This document shows, piece by piece, positions 8,136-16,355 of a DNA stretch of 22,336 nt. The translations under genes and the position numbers were made by a program. The DNA is from JBEEMU01 sp043778315 (GTDB taxonomy: Bacteria; Bacteroidota; Bacteroidia; Chitinophagales; Saprospiraceae). The DNA lies in the NCBI GenBank assembly GCA_043778315.1, contig JAYWGJ010000266.1, positions 1 to 22,336 of the forward strand. Direction: 5' to 3'. Under the pieces are notes generated by a model, which ran no database searches, was not told the origin of the DNA, and saw only the letters and a list, made by a program, of their open reading frames with translations. Numbering within the stretch: position 1 is the first letter of the stretch; each line of letters starts with the position of its first letter.

Positions 8136-11100
8136 ATGAAATTAACGACCACTATTTTAGCCGTTGCGGTACTCCTCGCAGGCGGCAATGCAGCACAAGC
8201 GCAGCATAAAAAACAACGGCTCGAGCAGTCGCAACCCGCGCCCTCGGCTACCACTTTAACCAGCCAAAAACCAAACAGAACTATGAGTATGAACGGAAAC
8301 ACCAGCCTCGCGGAGGCGTTGAAACCCAAATTCGTGACCGTCCCGAACGACCCTATCGGCGTGCAGGTAGCGACGCTGCCGAACGGACTAAAAATTTACC
8401 TGAGCGTAAATAAGGACGCGCCGCGTATCCAAACTTTTATAGCGACCCGCGCAGGCTCGAAAAACGACCCGACCGACGCTACGGGTTTGGCGCACTATTT
8501 GGAACACATGCTTTTTAAAGGCACGTCCAAAATAGGTACGCTCGACTGGGAGAAAGAGCGCGCATTATTACAAAAAATAAGCGACTTGTACGAAAAACGG
8601 CGCGGCGTGAAAGACGATGCGGAGCGCGTAAAAATCTACGCCGAAATAGACGCGACTTCGCAAGAAGCAGCCAAATTTGTGGTCGCAAACGAGTATGATA
8701 AAATGATGTCGTCGCTCGGCGCGCAAGGCACAAATGCCTTCACGTCGCTCGAGCGCACTTGCTATGTGAACGATATTCCGAGCAACGAACTCGAAAAATG
8801 GATGGTGATAGAGAGCGAGCGCATGCACGAACTCACGCTCCGCTTGTTTCATACCGAACTCGAGGCGGTGTACGAAGAGTTCAATATCGGGCAAGATAAC
8901 GACGGACGCAAGGTGTATAAAACGATGATGGAAAGCCTTTTTCCGACGCATACTTACGGTACGCAGACGACTATCGGGACGAGCGAACACCTCAAAAACC
9001 CGTCGATGGTGAAAATACATCAGTTTTTTGATAAATATTATGTGCCTAATAATATGGCGGTGATACTTTCGGGCGACCTCGACCCCGAAAAAGCCTACGC
9101 CTTAGCCCTCAAATATTTTGGCAAATGGGAGCGTAAATCGGTGTCGAATTGGGAGATTGTGCCGCAGGCGACTATCGCCGCGCCTATCACGAAAGAGGTG
9201 ACGGGCAACGAAAAAGCGTCGCTACAAATCGGCTACCGCTTCGACGGCGTAGCCGTAAACCTAAAACAAGCCTTGATGCTCGACCTCGTCGGCGCGATAC
9301 TCAATAACGGCGAAGCGGGTTTGATTGACCTCAATTTATTGCAAAAACAAAAAGTACTGAAAGCGAACGCGGGTTCGTGGGGACTGCACGACTACTCTAT
9401 TTTTATGCTCAACGGAACGCCGCGCGAAGGGCAGACTTTGGAGGAGGTACGCGACTTATTGCTCGGGCAAATTGCGGAGCTACAAAAAGGAAGTTTTGAT
9501 ACTTGGCTGATTGATGCGGCTATCAAAAACGCGAAATTGGAGCGCATAAAAGGCAACGAGCAAAATAGAAACCGCACGTCGGCGATGCTCGATGCGTTCA
9601 TTTTGGAGCAAGACTGGGCTGCAAATGTCAATTATTTTGACGATATGTCTAAAATAACAAAAGCGGAAGTAGTGGCTTTCGCCAACAAATATTTCGCGCA
9701 AAACTACGTCTGCGTGTTCAAACGACAAGGCGAAGACAAGAGCGTAGCGAAGGTAGAAAAGCCAAAAATCACGACTATTCCGTTGAACCGCAAGGACGAA
9801 TCGGCGTTTCAGCAAGCGTTTAAGGCGATGTCGGCGAACCGCATCGAGCCTAAGTTTTTGGATTTCAAAACCGATATTCAAAGCAGTAAATTGCCGTCTG
9901 GTGTGACGTTTGATTACATCAAAAACGAGTCAAATCAGACTTTTGAGTTGTATTATACCTTCGATATGGGCAAAAACAACGATAAGCAATTGCCCATGGC
10001 TATCAAATTGTTGCCGTATTTAGGTACAGAAAAATACACGGCGGAGCAGCTCAAACAAGAGTTTTTCAAACTCGGCGTAACTTTCGACGTGTTCTCGAAC
10101 GACGAGCGCACTTATGTAACCTTAAACGGTTTGGAGGAGTCGTTGCCCGAAGGGATAAAATTATTTGAATATGTATTGAGTAACGTCAAATCTGACCAAA
10201 AAGCGTTGGACGGTTTGGTTGCCGATATTATGAAACAACGCTACGATGCGTTGAGCGACAAGCGCGGTATTTTGCGTAGCGCAATGGTGGGCTATGCCAA
10301 ATACGGTACAAAATCACCGTTTACGGACATCATTCCCGAGGCGGATTTGAAGGCATTGAAAGTAGAAGATTTGACGAATAATATCAAAACTTTGTGCGCG
10401 TTTCCGCATAATGTATTTTATTTTGGTAGCCGAACGATGGCGGACGCGCAAGCGATAGTAGGCGCGGCGCATACCGCAAAACCAACCAAAACGTTACCCG
10501 CAGAAACGGTTTATCCTGAGTTGGAGATTACCAAAAATAAGGTTTATTTTGTGAATTTTCCGATGGTACAATCTGAAATAATGATGTTGTCGAAAGGCAC
10601 AAAATTTGATTTGCAACAAAAAATAATGGCAGATTGGTACAACGATTACTTCGGTTTTGGCTTGTCATCTATCATGTTTCAGGAGATTCGCGAAGCGAAA
10701 GCCTTAGCGTATTCTACGTTCGCGGCTTACGGCACGCCGTCCGCCGCCGACCGTTCGCACTATTTGCAAGCCTACGTTGGCACGCAAGCCGACAAGCTGA
10801 AAGACGCGGTGACTTCGGTGAAAGCGATTGTGGAAGAAATGCCCGTTGCGGCAGCGCAAATAGAAAACGCACGACAGGCGATAATCAAAAAAATAGAGAG
10901 CGAACGCATCATCAAATCGAGCATTTATTGGACGTATTTAGCCAATAAAAAATTAGGTTTGGACAGCGACGTGCGCAATAACGCTTACGCGAAAATGCAA
11001 TCCGTCACGCAAGACGACCTTATCAAATTTCAGCAAAAAAACGTGAAAGGGCGCAACTATTCGTACTTGGTTTTGGGCGACAAAAGCAAAGTGGATATGG

Positions 11101-11171
11101 AGTTTTTGAAAACGTTGGGCGAAGTAGAAGAGTTGTCGCTCAAAGACATTTTTGGTTATTCCAAACCGTAG
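8136..11171 (+). CDS. Exported two-domain M16-family zinc peptidase
   Basis: A 1,011-residue protein with a signal peptide (MKLTTTILAVAVLLAGGNAAQAQ) and two M16 (pitrilysin/insulysin-type) halves. The inverted zinc motif HxxEH is HYLEH at residues 120-124 within the segment GLAHYLEHMLFKGT. The third ligand is expected in ELEAVYEEFN near residue 243-248; a helical insert of about 40 residues (LQKISDLYEKRRGVKDDAER and onward) lies between. The second half, from about residue 600, lacks the motif and contains the typical FQEIREAKALAYS segment, as in other M16 proteins, where it closes the chamber. The substrates are probably peptides in the periplasm. The gene stands alone: it is 73 bases after the amidohydrolase gene and is closed by a strong terminator. 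Confidence 0.92.
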   Translation: MKLTTTILAVAVLLAGGNAAQAQHKKQRLEQSQPAPSATTLTSQKPNRTMSMNGNTSLAEALKPKFVTVPNDPIGVQVATLPNGLKIYLSVNKDAPRIQTFIATRAGSKNDPTDATGLAHYLEHMLFKGTSKIGTLDWEKERALLQKISDLYEKRRGVKDDAERVKIYAEIDATSQEAAKFVVANEYDKMMSSLGAQGTNAFTSLERTCYVNDIPSNELEKWMVIESERMHELTLRLFHTELEAVYEEFNIGQDNDGRKVYKTMMESLFPTHTYGTQTTIGTSEHLKNPSMVKIHQFFDKYYVPNNMAVILSGDLDPEKAYALALKYFGKWERKSVSNWEIVPQATIAAPITKEVTGNEKASLQIGYRFDGVAVNLKQALMLDLVGAILNNGEAGLIDLNLLQKQKVLKANAGSWGLHDYSIFMLNGTPREGQTLEEVRDLLLGQIAELQKGSFDTWLIDAAIKNAKLERIKGNEQNRNRTSAMLDAFILEQDWAANVNYFDDMSKITKAEVVAFANKYFAQNYVCVFKRQGEDKSVAKVEKPKITTIPLNRKDESAFQQAFKAMSANRIEPKFLDFKTDIQSSKLPSGVTFDYIKNESNQTFELYYTFDMGKNNDKQLPMAIKLLPYLGTEKYTAEQLKQEFFKLGVTFDVFSNDERTYVTLNGLEESLPEGIKLFEYVLSNVKSDQKALDGLVADIMKQRYDALSDKRGILRSAMVGYAKYGTKSPFTDIIPEADLKALKVEDLTNNIKTLCAFPHNVFYFGSRTMADAQAIVGAAHTAKPTKTLPAETVYPELEITKNKVYFVNFPMVQSEIMMLSKGTKFDLQQKIMADWYNDYFGFGLSSIMFQEIREAKALAYSTFAAYGTPSAADRSHYLQAYVGTQADKLKDAVTSVKAIVEEMPVAAAQIENARQAIIKKIESERIIKSSIYWTYLANKKLGLDSDVRNNAYAKMQSVTQDDLIKFQQKNVKGRNYSYLVLGDKSKVDMEFLKTLGEVEELSLKDIFGYSKP

Positions 11172-11186
11172 TTTTTTGATTTCTAC

Positions 11187-11236
11187 GACGTTACCGATAC
11201 CTTATAAATAAGGTGTCGGTAACGTCAATTATTTTT
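11187..11236 (+). terminator. Strong hairpin terminator after the M16 peptidase gene
   Basis: Arms at 11187-11205 and 11208-11226 pair over 19 positions with a single G-U pair (GACGTTACCGATACCTTAT on the left). A T-rich run follows at 11229-11236. It separates the peptidase gene from the transporter genes. Confidence 0.85.
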
Positions 11237-11285
11237 TATTCCTCTAAAAAAAACAACCATTTTTTATCGTTTCAAAACCAATATT

Positions 11286-13052
11286 ATGCGTTTAAATTTA
11301 CGAACCACTTTATTTTTAGCTTATTATGCATCAGTGTTTAGCTTGTCGAGTTGCAATAATGACACAACGGGCGGCAAGCTAGATGCAGTTATCACGCACG
11401 AACTCTCCGACCCCGAGCAACTCACGCCCTTCAACGCACGGGACAATAATGCCTCGAACATTTTTAACAATACGTTTCAAACGCTGCTTTCTATCGACTA
11501 CAAAACGTATGCGATAGTGCCGATATTGGCGACAAGCCGACCCGTAGTCAAGCAGTTGCCGAACGGCAAAATGACGCTCGAATGCGAGATACGCCCCGAA
11601 GCAAAATGGGACAACGGCACTCCGATTACAGGCGAAGACGTAGCGTTTTCGCTCAAAGTGATTCGCTGTCCGCAAACGAATAATAAAGCCTACAAGCCTT
11701 ATTTTGAAAGCATCGAGGACATTATTATAGATCCAAAAAATCCTAAAAAATTCACCTTAATAGAAAAGGAGTTTTACGTCTTGGCAGAGTCTGCGCTCTA
11801 CGATTTGTGGATAATACCGAGCTATATTTATGACGAAAAAAATATTTTAAAACCCTACACCTTAGCAAATATGGTGAAAGTAGGCGCGGCGTTGGAAGCC
11901 GACCCGCAAATGTTGGCGTTCGCAACCGAGTACAACAGCAGCAAATTTCAGCGCGAAAAAGTGGTCGGTTCGGGTGCATATCAGTTCACAAAATGGGACA
12001 AAAATCAGCGCATCACGCTGACGCGCAAACAAAACTGGTGGGCAGAGGCGGTCGCGAAAGATAAAAGTATGTACTTTCAAGCCTATCCTAAAAACATTAT
12101 TTACGAAACTATCAACGACCTCACTACCGCAATTGTTGCCCTGAAAAGCAAGCGGTTGGACTGTATGGCGATGATAGACCCGAAGGATTTCACGCAAGAA
12201 TTGGCGAAATCGGTCGATTTCAACAACGATTTTTATATGTTTACACCAATGCTGCCGATGTATTCGTTTATGGGTATGAATACGCGTAGCCCTAAGTTTT
12301 CGGACATTCGGGTGCGCAAAGCCTTAGCGCATTTGATGGACGTGGATCAGTACATACAAACCGTCACCTACGGATTAGGCAACCGAGCTACGTCGTTTAT
12401 ATACCCTGGTTTGGACAAATTCAAAAATACCGACCTCGTGCCTTACGAGTTTAATGTAAACGAAGCGAAACGCCTACTCACCGACGCGGGCTGGGCGGAT
12501 ACGAATAATAACGGGACGATAGATAAGGTTTTGGACGGCAAACCGACCGAATTTGCGATGGATATTAATTACAATACAGGCAATAAAAAACGCGAAAAGG
12601 CGTGTCTGATTTTTCAGGACGCGTGCCAAAAAGCGGGTATAAAAGTAAACGTCGTTGCCGTAGATTGGTCTATATTGTCCAAAAATCTCCAATCACATAA
12701 GTTCGATATGTTCATCAGCGCGCTCGGCGTGTCGTCGCCCGTAGAAGGCGACCCGTATCAGCTTTGGGCAACGAGCGAGTACAACGGCGGCTCTAATTAT
12801 TGCGGCTTCGGCGACGCTGCGTCCGACGCGGTTATCAATAAAATCAGACACGAGCCGAGCCTCGACAGGCGCATAGAACTCACCAAACAGCTCCAGTTTA
12901 TGATAAACGAGGCTTGTCCGTGCATCTTTTTGTCTAACACCAAAAACGCGATTGCGGTAAGCAAAAAATACAAAAACGTATATGAATCGAACTGCGCGCC
13001 CGGCTTCTTTATGGCTGGTTTTGCGGGTCCGAATGCTAAATTAGTGCAATAG
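11286..13052 (+). CDS. Lipoprotein substrate-binding protein of a peptide-type ABC transporter
   Basis: A 588-residue SBP_bac_5 (family 5) extracellular solute-binding protein. The signal ends in a lipobox, SLSSC, with the lipidated Cys at residue 23. Family landmarks include EIRPEAKWDNGTPITGEDVA, VGSGAYQFTKWDKNQRITL, SDIRVRKALAHLMD and FDMFISALG. Such proteins bind oligopeptides or other small solutes in the periplasm and deliver them to the membrane permeases. The ligand cannot be told. It starts a transporter operon: the permease gene begins 40 bases after its stop, and the terminator upstream implies a promoter of its own, which I could not identify. Confidence 0.9.
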   Translation: MRLNLRTTLFLAYYASVFSLSSCNNDTTGGKLDAVITHELSDPEQLTPFNARDNNASNIFNNTFQTLLSIDYKTYAIVPILATSRPVVKQLPNGKMTLECEIRPEAKWDNGTPITGEDVAFSLKVIRCPQTNNKAYKPYFESIEDIIIDPKNPKKFTLIEKEFYVLAESALYDLWIIPSYIYDEKNILKPYTLANMVKVGAALEADPQMLAFATEYNSSKFQREKVVGSGAYQFTKWDKNQRITLTRKQNWWAEAVAKDKSMYFQAYPKNIIYETINDLTTAIVALKSKRLDCMAMIDPKDFTQELAKSVDFNNDFYMFTPMLPMYSFMGMNTRSPKFSDIRVRKALAHLMDVDQYIQTVTYGLGNRATSFIYPGLDKFKNTDLVPYEFNVNEAKRLLTDAGWADTNNNGTIDKVLDGKPTEFAMDINYNTGNKKREKACLIFQDACQKAGIKVNVVAVDWSILSKNLQSHKFDMFISALGVSSPVEGDPYQLWATSEYNGGSNYCGFGDAASDAVINKIRHEPSLDRRIELTKQLQFMINEACPCIFLSNTKNAIAVSKKYKNVYESNCAPGFFMAGFAGPNAKLVQ

Positions 13053-13092
13053 AATATAAATAAAAACGTCTAAAAAATCATAAAAAAACGCT

Positions 13093-14523
13093 TTGTTTCG
13101 CTATTTGCTACAACGGTTGCTGCTGCTTATTTTTACGCTATTTGCCGTTTCGGTGGTGGTGTACGGCATCAGTTTGTACGCCCCTGGCGACCCCGTAGAG
13201 CAACTTTTGCAGCCGCAAGTAGGCGGCGAAACGGGCAATAATTACGCGAGCAGAGCGGCGCGTGAAGTAAATTATATGGCTTTACGGCACGAACTGCACT
13301 TCGATTTACCCAATTTTTATATTGCGATAAGCAACGCAGCCCGACCTGATACGCTCTACAAAATACCGCGTCCGACTGAGCGCGAAAACCTCGAGCGACT
13401 GATTGACGCTCACGGCAACTGGCAAGCGATACAGATTTATTACGCTACTATAAAATTGTTGCAAAAAGCCGTCGAGCAGCTACCGACACAGTTATCTGCA
13501 ACCGACACCGCGAGCGCGGCGCGCAGCATCGCACTAAAAAATAATACCAATGATTTATTATTAAATTATGATAATAATACCATACAAAAAACGCTCGCAA
13601 ACCTCAATCGCATAGCGGAAAAAGATACGAGTTTAATATCTACAATTCATTCGTTATCAACTGCTTACACGAACGTATTGGCGCAAGCTACGCCCTACAA
13701 GACCGCTATACCGCGCCTGATTTGGTATGGCAGCCAAAACCGCTATCACTTATGGTTGATGGGCGTTTTGCGCGGCGATTTTGGCGAGTCGTACCAAGAC
13801 CGACACCCGATAAGCGACACGATTAGCGAGCGGATAGCGTGGACGCTGCTCATTTCGGGCATCTCGATACTCCTAACCTACCTCATTTCCATTCCGTTAG
13901 GGATATTTTCGGCGACAAAACGCGGCACGCGCACCGATAACTGGCTCACTACGCTCCTGTTTGCGCTGCATTCGCTGCCGAGTTTTTGGGTAGCAACGCT
14001 CCTCGTCATCTTCCTTTGTCAGCCCGACTACCTCAACTGGTTTCCGCCCTATGGCTTAGGCAACAAAACGATAGCCGCCGACGGCTTTTGGCAAACCGCA
14101 GCGCAATGCGCGCAACACCTGATTTTGCCCGTTTTTGTAGTAACTTATACACAAATCGCGTTTTTATCGCGGCAAATGCGCGGCGGATTGCTACAAACCC
14201 TAAGCGCAGATTATATCCGTACCGCTCACGCTAAGGGACTTTCGCCGAATACGGTGGTGCAAAAACACGCTTTTCGCAATGCGATATTGCCCATAATTAC
14301 GCTTTTCGCTAATATATTTCCGAGTCTGATAGCGGGTTCGTTCGTCGCGGAGTCCGTATTCACGCTACCTGGCATGGGTCGGCTCGCCTACGAAGCGATA
14401 CAGACGCACGATTACCCGACCGTTTTTGCGGTCGTGCTGCTCGCCGCATTCATGACTATCATCGGTTATATCATCGCCGACCTGCTGTACGTCGCCGCCG
14501 ACCCGCGTATTCGATTGCGGTAG
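13093..14523 (+). CDS. DppB/OppB-type ABC transporter permease with a large periplasmic insert
   Basis: A 476-residue membrane protein. The N-terminus MFRYLLQRLLLLIFTLFAVS and APGDPVEQLL is classical for DppB-like permeases, and the C-terminal half carries the usual membrane segments and the ATPase-contact loop (TLSADYIRTAHAKGLSP, then NAILPI, and FTLPGMGRLAYEAI). The start is a TTG at 13093: an in-frame stop lies 12 bases upstream and no ATG fits. The family is usually about 310-340 residues; here about 140 extra residues lie between the first and second membrane segments (roughly 45-215), rich in helix. I recall similar inserts in Bacteroidota homologs. The partner permease and ATPase genes do not follow. 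Confidence 0.9.
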   Translation: MFRYLLQRLLLLIFTLFAVSVVVYGISLYAPGDPVEQLLQPQVGGETGNNYASRAAREVNYMALRHELHFDLPNFYIAISNAARPDTLYKIPRPTERENLERLIDAHGNWQAIQIYYATIKLLQKAVEQLPTQLSATDTASAARSIALKNNTNDLLLNYDNNTIQKTLANLNRIAEKDTSLISTIHSLSTAYTNVLAQATPYKTAIPRLIWYGSQNRYHLWLMGVLRGDFGESYQDRHPISDTISERIAWTLLISGISILLTYLISIPLGIFSATKRGTRTDNWLTTLLFALHSLPSFWVATLLVIFLCQPDYLNWFPPYGLGNKTIAADGFWQTAAQCAQHLILPVFVVTYTQIAFLSRQMRGGLLQTLSADYIRTAHAKGLSPNTVVQKHAFRNAILPIITLFANIFPSLIAGSFVAESVFTLPGMGRLAYEAIQTHDYPTVFAVVLLAAFMTIIGYIIADLLYVAADPRIRLR

Positions 14524-14545
14524 AAGCGGTAAAAAATAAATTTAG

Positions 14546-14603
14546 AAATATTTTTTTATTTTGTAAAATGGCGTAGCTTTGTGCGGTACGGCGATGGTGT
14601 GCG
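14546..14603 (+). promoter_or_regulatory. Promoter-bearing repeat, copy A, before the nuclease gene
   Basis: The -7 element TAGCTTTG is at 14574-14581 within GGCGTAGCTTTG, preceded by a T-rich tract at 14551-14562. The stretch 14546-14603 matches 16295-16352 at 48 of 58 positions without gaps; the first 36 bases match at 33. Transcription would start about 80 bases before the ATG of the nuclease-domain gene. Confidence 0.6.
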
Positions 14604-14638
14604 CCGCTGCGTTAGGCGTAAATGTAGTGAAACTTCAC

Positions 14639-14665
14639 AATAGTCAAAATAGTCAAAATAATCAC
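14639..14665. repeat. Three 9-base tandem repeats before the nuclease gene
   Basis: AATAGTCAA occurs twice in a row at 14639-14647 and 14648-14656, followed by a diverged third copy, AATAATCAC, at 14657-14665. They end 5 bases before the ATG at 14671, in the untranslated leader. A role in regulation is possible; chance in A+T-rich DNA is also possible. Confidence 0.45.
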
Positions 14666-14670
14666 AGATA

Positions 14671-15489
14671 ATGAATAAAATTAAACGATTAGAAAAATAT
14701 CTCTTTGAATTTTTCTCAACTCGCTTTGAGGAATTAGAGTTTTTTTATGAAACAACATATAGAGACAGGCAAGACGGCATCTGCCGACTTAAAGACGGTG
14801 ATAAGTTAATGGACTTTTTGAGGAGTATTTACGATATTATTAGTGAGAATTATAATTTTCAAAATCTAATTCCACAAAAGTTTGCAACACCAGAAGCACT
14901 TCTATCATCACTTGACTCGTTCAAAAAATACTTAAATGAAAACCAAAAATGTTTAGATTTAAATATCAACCAAGAGAATACGAACTATATTGTTAATCAT
15001 ATACAGATAATTAAGAACGAATTAATCCAGGCAATTGACTACACAAAAATTATTTATGACTTCGAAGATACTAGAATTCCATATCAAGAATTGAGATACA
15101 AACTGATAACTAACGACATCGTCGGCTTTGTAGAAACTTTAAAATCAATTTTGGCTTCAGTTTCGTATGCAATAAGTCATCTGCAAGAAGGTTTTTTTCA
15201 CTCAAATGTTCATTTAATATTAAAGTTACTCGGTTTTGACATATTATCGGAAGAACCAACAAATAACGGAAGAATAGACGCTGTAATCAGATTTTCTGAC
15301 AAATTGTACATCCTTGAATTTAAATTTAACGACAACAAAGATTCAAGTAATGAGGCACTCTGCCAAATTAGAAATAAAGATTATGCACTTAAATTTACCG
15401 TTGAGGAAAAAGAAATTTATGGTATTGGTATAAGTTTTAGTAAAGAGACAAAAAATATTAACGGTTTTAAGACCGAAAAATTAAATTAA
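14671..15489 (+). CDS. PD-(D/E)XK nuclease-domain protein with unfamiliar N-terminal half
   Basis: A 272-residue soluble protein. The C-terminal part, from about residue 140, resembles the PDDEXK_9 domain normally found at the end of AAA-ATPase-like (PF09820) proteins: EGFFHSNVHLILKLLGF, then NNGRIDAVIRF with Asp203, LYILEFKF with Glu216 and Lys218, and EALCQIRNKDY with Gln232. This is a complete nuclease signature. The N-terminal 135 residues are not the usual ATPase; they are acidic, helical and rich in aromatic residues (EFFSTRFEELEFFYETTYRD), and I do not recognise them. The DNA is clearly more A+T-rich than the upstream genes, suggesting transfer. The gene has its own promoter repeat and no partner gene in its transcript. 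A defence or stress role is inference. Confidence 0.7.
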   Translation: MNKIKRLEKYLFEFFSTRFEELEFFYETTYRDRQDGICRLKDGDKLMDFLRSIYDIISENYNFQNLIPQKFATPEALLSSLDSFKKYLNENQKCLDLNINQENTNYIVNHIQIIKNELIQAIDYTKIIYDFEDTRIPYQELRYKLITNDIVGFVETLKSILASVSYAISHLQEGFFHSNVHLILKLLGFDILSEEPTNNGRIDAVIRFSDKLYILEFKFNDNKDSSNEALCQIRNKDYALKFTVEEKEIYGIGISFSKETKNINGFKTEKLN

Positions 15490-15518
15490 AAATGAACAAT
15501 AATTCAAGAAAATTACAT

Positions 15519-15625
15519 GCCGCTAACACGGGTTTGCAGCAAGTGGGGCTAACGTAAGTAAGTGAACATCAGTAAATTTATTGTACTTTTATTTCTGCGT
15601 AGCCAAACAAAAAAGCCTCAACCCC
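15519..15625. other. Possible cassette-end or structured element after the nuclease gene
   Basis: This non-coding stretch begins with GCCGCTAAC (15519-15527), repeats GCTAAC at 15548-15553, and has GGGG at 15545-15548 facing CCCC at 15622-15625. Ends of this kind follow A+T-rich accessory genes in other Bacteroidota, as far as I recall, and remind of integron attC sites. A proper attC with opposed GTTRRRY and RYYYAAC cores is not present, so the call is tentative. Nothing else is visible between 15490 and 15674. Confidence 0.25.
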
Positions 15626-15674
15626 GTAAAGTCTAAATTTGTTACTTAGTGATTTTTATTTTCAAATTTATAGC

Positions 15675-15924
15675 ATGAAACTAAAACTATATTTTGATAC
15701 CTCAGTAGTATGTATCTGAAAAAGTTGTTGGTAAAACAAGTTTTGATGACTGTATTCACATTGCGACTGCAACAATTTACAAAACAGACATTTTAGTAAG
15801 TTGGAATTTTAAGCACATCGTAAATGTTTACAGAATACGTGGTTATAACTCAATTAATATACGTTCCAATTATCACTCGTTAGAAATACGTTCACCAAAA
15901 GAAATTATAGAATATGAAGACTGA
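15675..15924 (+). pseudogene. PIN-domain toxin (VapC type) gene with internal deletion
   Basis: The ATG at 15675 opens with MKLKLYFDTSVVCI and then a stop at 15717-15719; YFDTS is the start of a PIN domain with its first catalytic Asp. From 15718, in the next frame, the sequence continues for 68 codons as the end of a PIN domain: VVGKTSFDDCIHIATATIYK, TDILVSWNFKHIV, RGYNSINIR and SPKEIIEYED. Compared with an intact protein of about 150 residues, roughly 70 to 90 middle residues are lost at the junction near 15711-15717, with a frame change. Active PIN toxins cleave RNA, often tRNA; this copy cannot fold normally. The end overlaps the antitoxin gene by 11 bases, the usual toxin-first layout in this group. 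Confidence 0.8.
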
Positions 15925-16075
15925 AACTAAAAAACAAGTGCCAGAAAAAGAGTTTGACACCGTTAAAACTTTTAGAGCTATCAAAGATGAAATATCATTG
16001 GAGATGGCAAATATGAACTTTGAGCAGATCAAAGCATATTTGAAGACAAATAGTGCCAAACTCTACACGAAATAG
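15914..16075 (+). CDS. Small antitoxin of the PIN-domain toxin pair
   Basis: A 53-residue protein (MKTETKKQVPEKEFDTVKTF at its start) whose ATG lies within the last codons of the PIN gene, overlapping by 11 bases. The core FRAIKDEISLEMANMNFEQIKAYLKT resembles the short Bacteroidota antitoxins that follow PIN-type toxins: a helical middle with an M-x-FE-x-x-KAYL motif and a charged tail. No DNA-binding domain is visible. It is intact while its toxin is broken, so it may now be a solitary antitoxin able to neutralise a related toxin, or simply not yet decayed. Confidence 0.7.
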   Translation: MKTETKKQVPEKEFDTVKTFRAIKDEISLEMANMNFEQIKAYLKTNSAKLYTK

Positions 16076-16099
16076 CACAGCACACAACATCTGAGTTCT

Positions 16100-16188
16100 G
16101 TGCAAGGGAGCGCACGGAAATACAAGCGACTTTTAGTTCTTTGCCGTACTTCGTCCTGTTAGTTGCGATGGCAACTTATAGTCCCTTG
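16100..16188. other. Structured non-coding element resembling a three-way junction
   Basis: An outer stem CAAGGGA (16103-16109) pairs perfectly with TCCCTTG (16182-16188). Inside it lie two hairpins: GCACGG 16112-16117 against CCGTAC 16144-16149 (one mismatch), and AGTTGC 16161-16166 against GCAACT 16171-16176 with a GATG loop. It begins about 25 bases after the antitoxin stop. It could be a cassette recombination site, the remains of a mobile repeat or a small RNA. I see no gene in 16076-16355. Confidence 0.35.
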
Positions 16189-16241
16189 TTTTCTGCTCCA
16201 TTCGTATTAAAAATTGCAAAAATCAAACAAAACCTATCAAG

Positions 16242-16275
16242 ACTTGCAGCGCGTTATGGTGCTGCAAGTTTTTTT
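16242..16275 (+). terminator. Strong hairpin terminator after the toxin-antitoxin remnant
   Basis: ACTTGCAGC at 16242-16250 pairs perfectly with GCTGCAAGT at 16261-16269, with a 10-base loop and a T run to 16275. It closes the A+T-rich block and precedes the promoter of the hydrolase gene. Confidence 0.9.
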
Positions 16276-16294
16276 ATGTTTGAAATAAATCCAA

Positions 16295-16352
16295 AAATAT
16301 TTTTTTATTTTATAAAACGGCGTAACTTTGTAAGTGACAACGACGGTGTGCG
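16295..16352 (+). promoter_or_regulatory. Promoter-bearing repeat, copy B, before the alpha/beta hydrolase gene
   Basis: The -7 element TAACTTTG is at 16323-16330 within GGCGTAACTTTG. The whole stretch matches copy A at 14546-14603 at 48 of 58 positions without gaps. Transcription would start near 16337, about 20 bases before the GTG start at 16356. Confidence 0.65.
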
Positions 16353-16355
16353 TAT

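Noticed and set aside
8523..8537. ACGTCCAAAATAGGT as a third copy of the 15-base motif
   Set aside because: It lies inside the conserved GTSKIGT coding segment of the M16 peptidase and is best explained by codon use.
14611..14617. GTTAGGC as an integron core site before the nuclease gene
   Set aside because: It fits the GTTRRRY consensus, but no integrase and no proper paired attC site are present, and a 7-base match is expected by chance.
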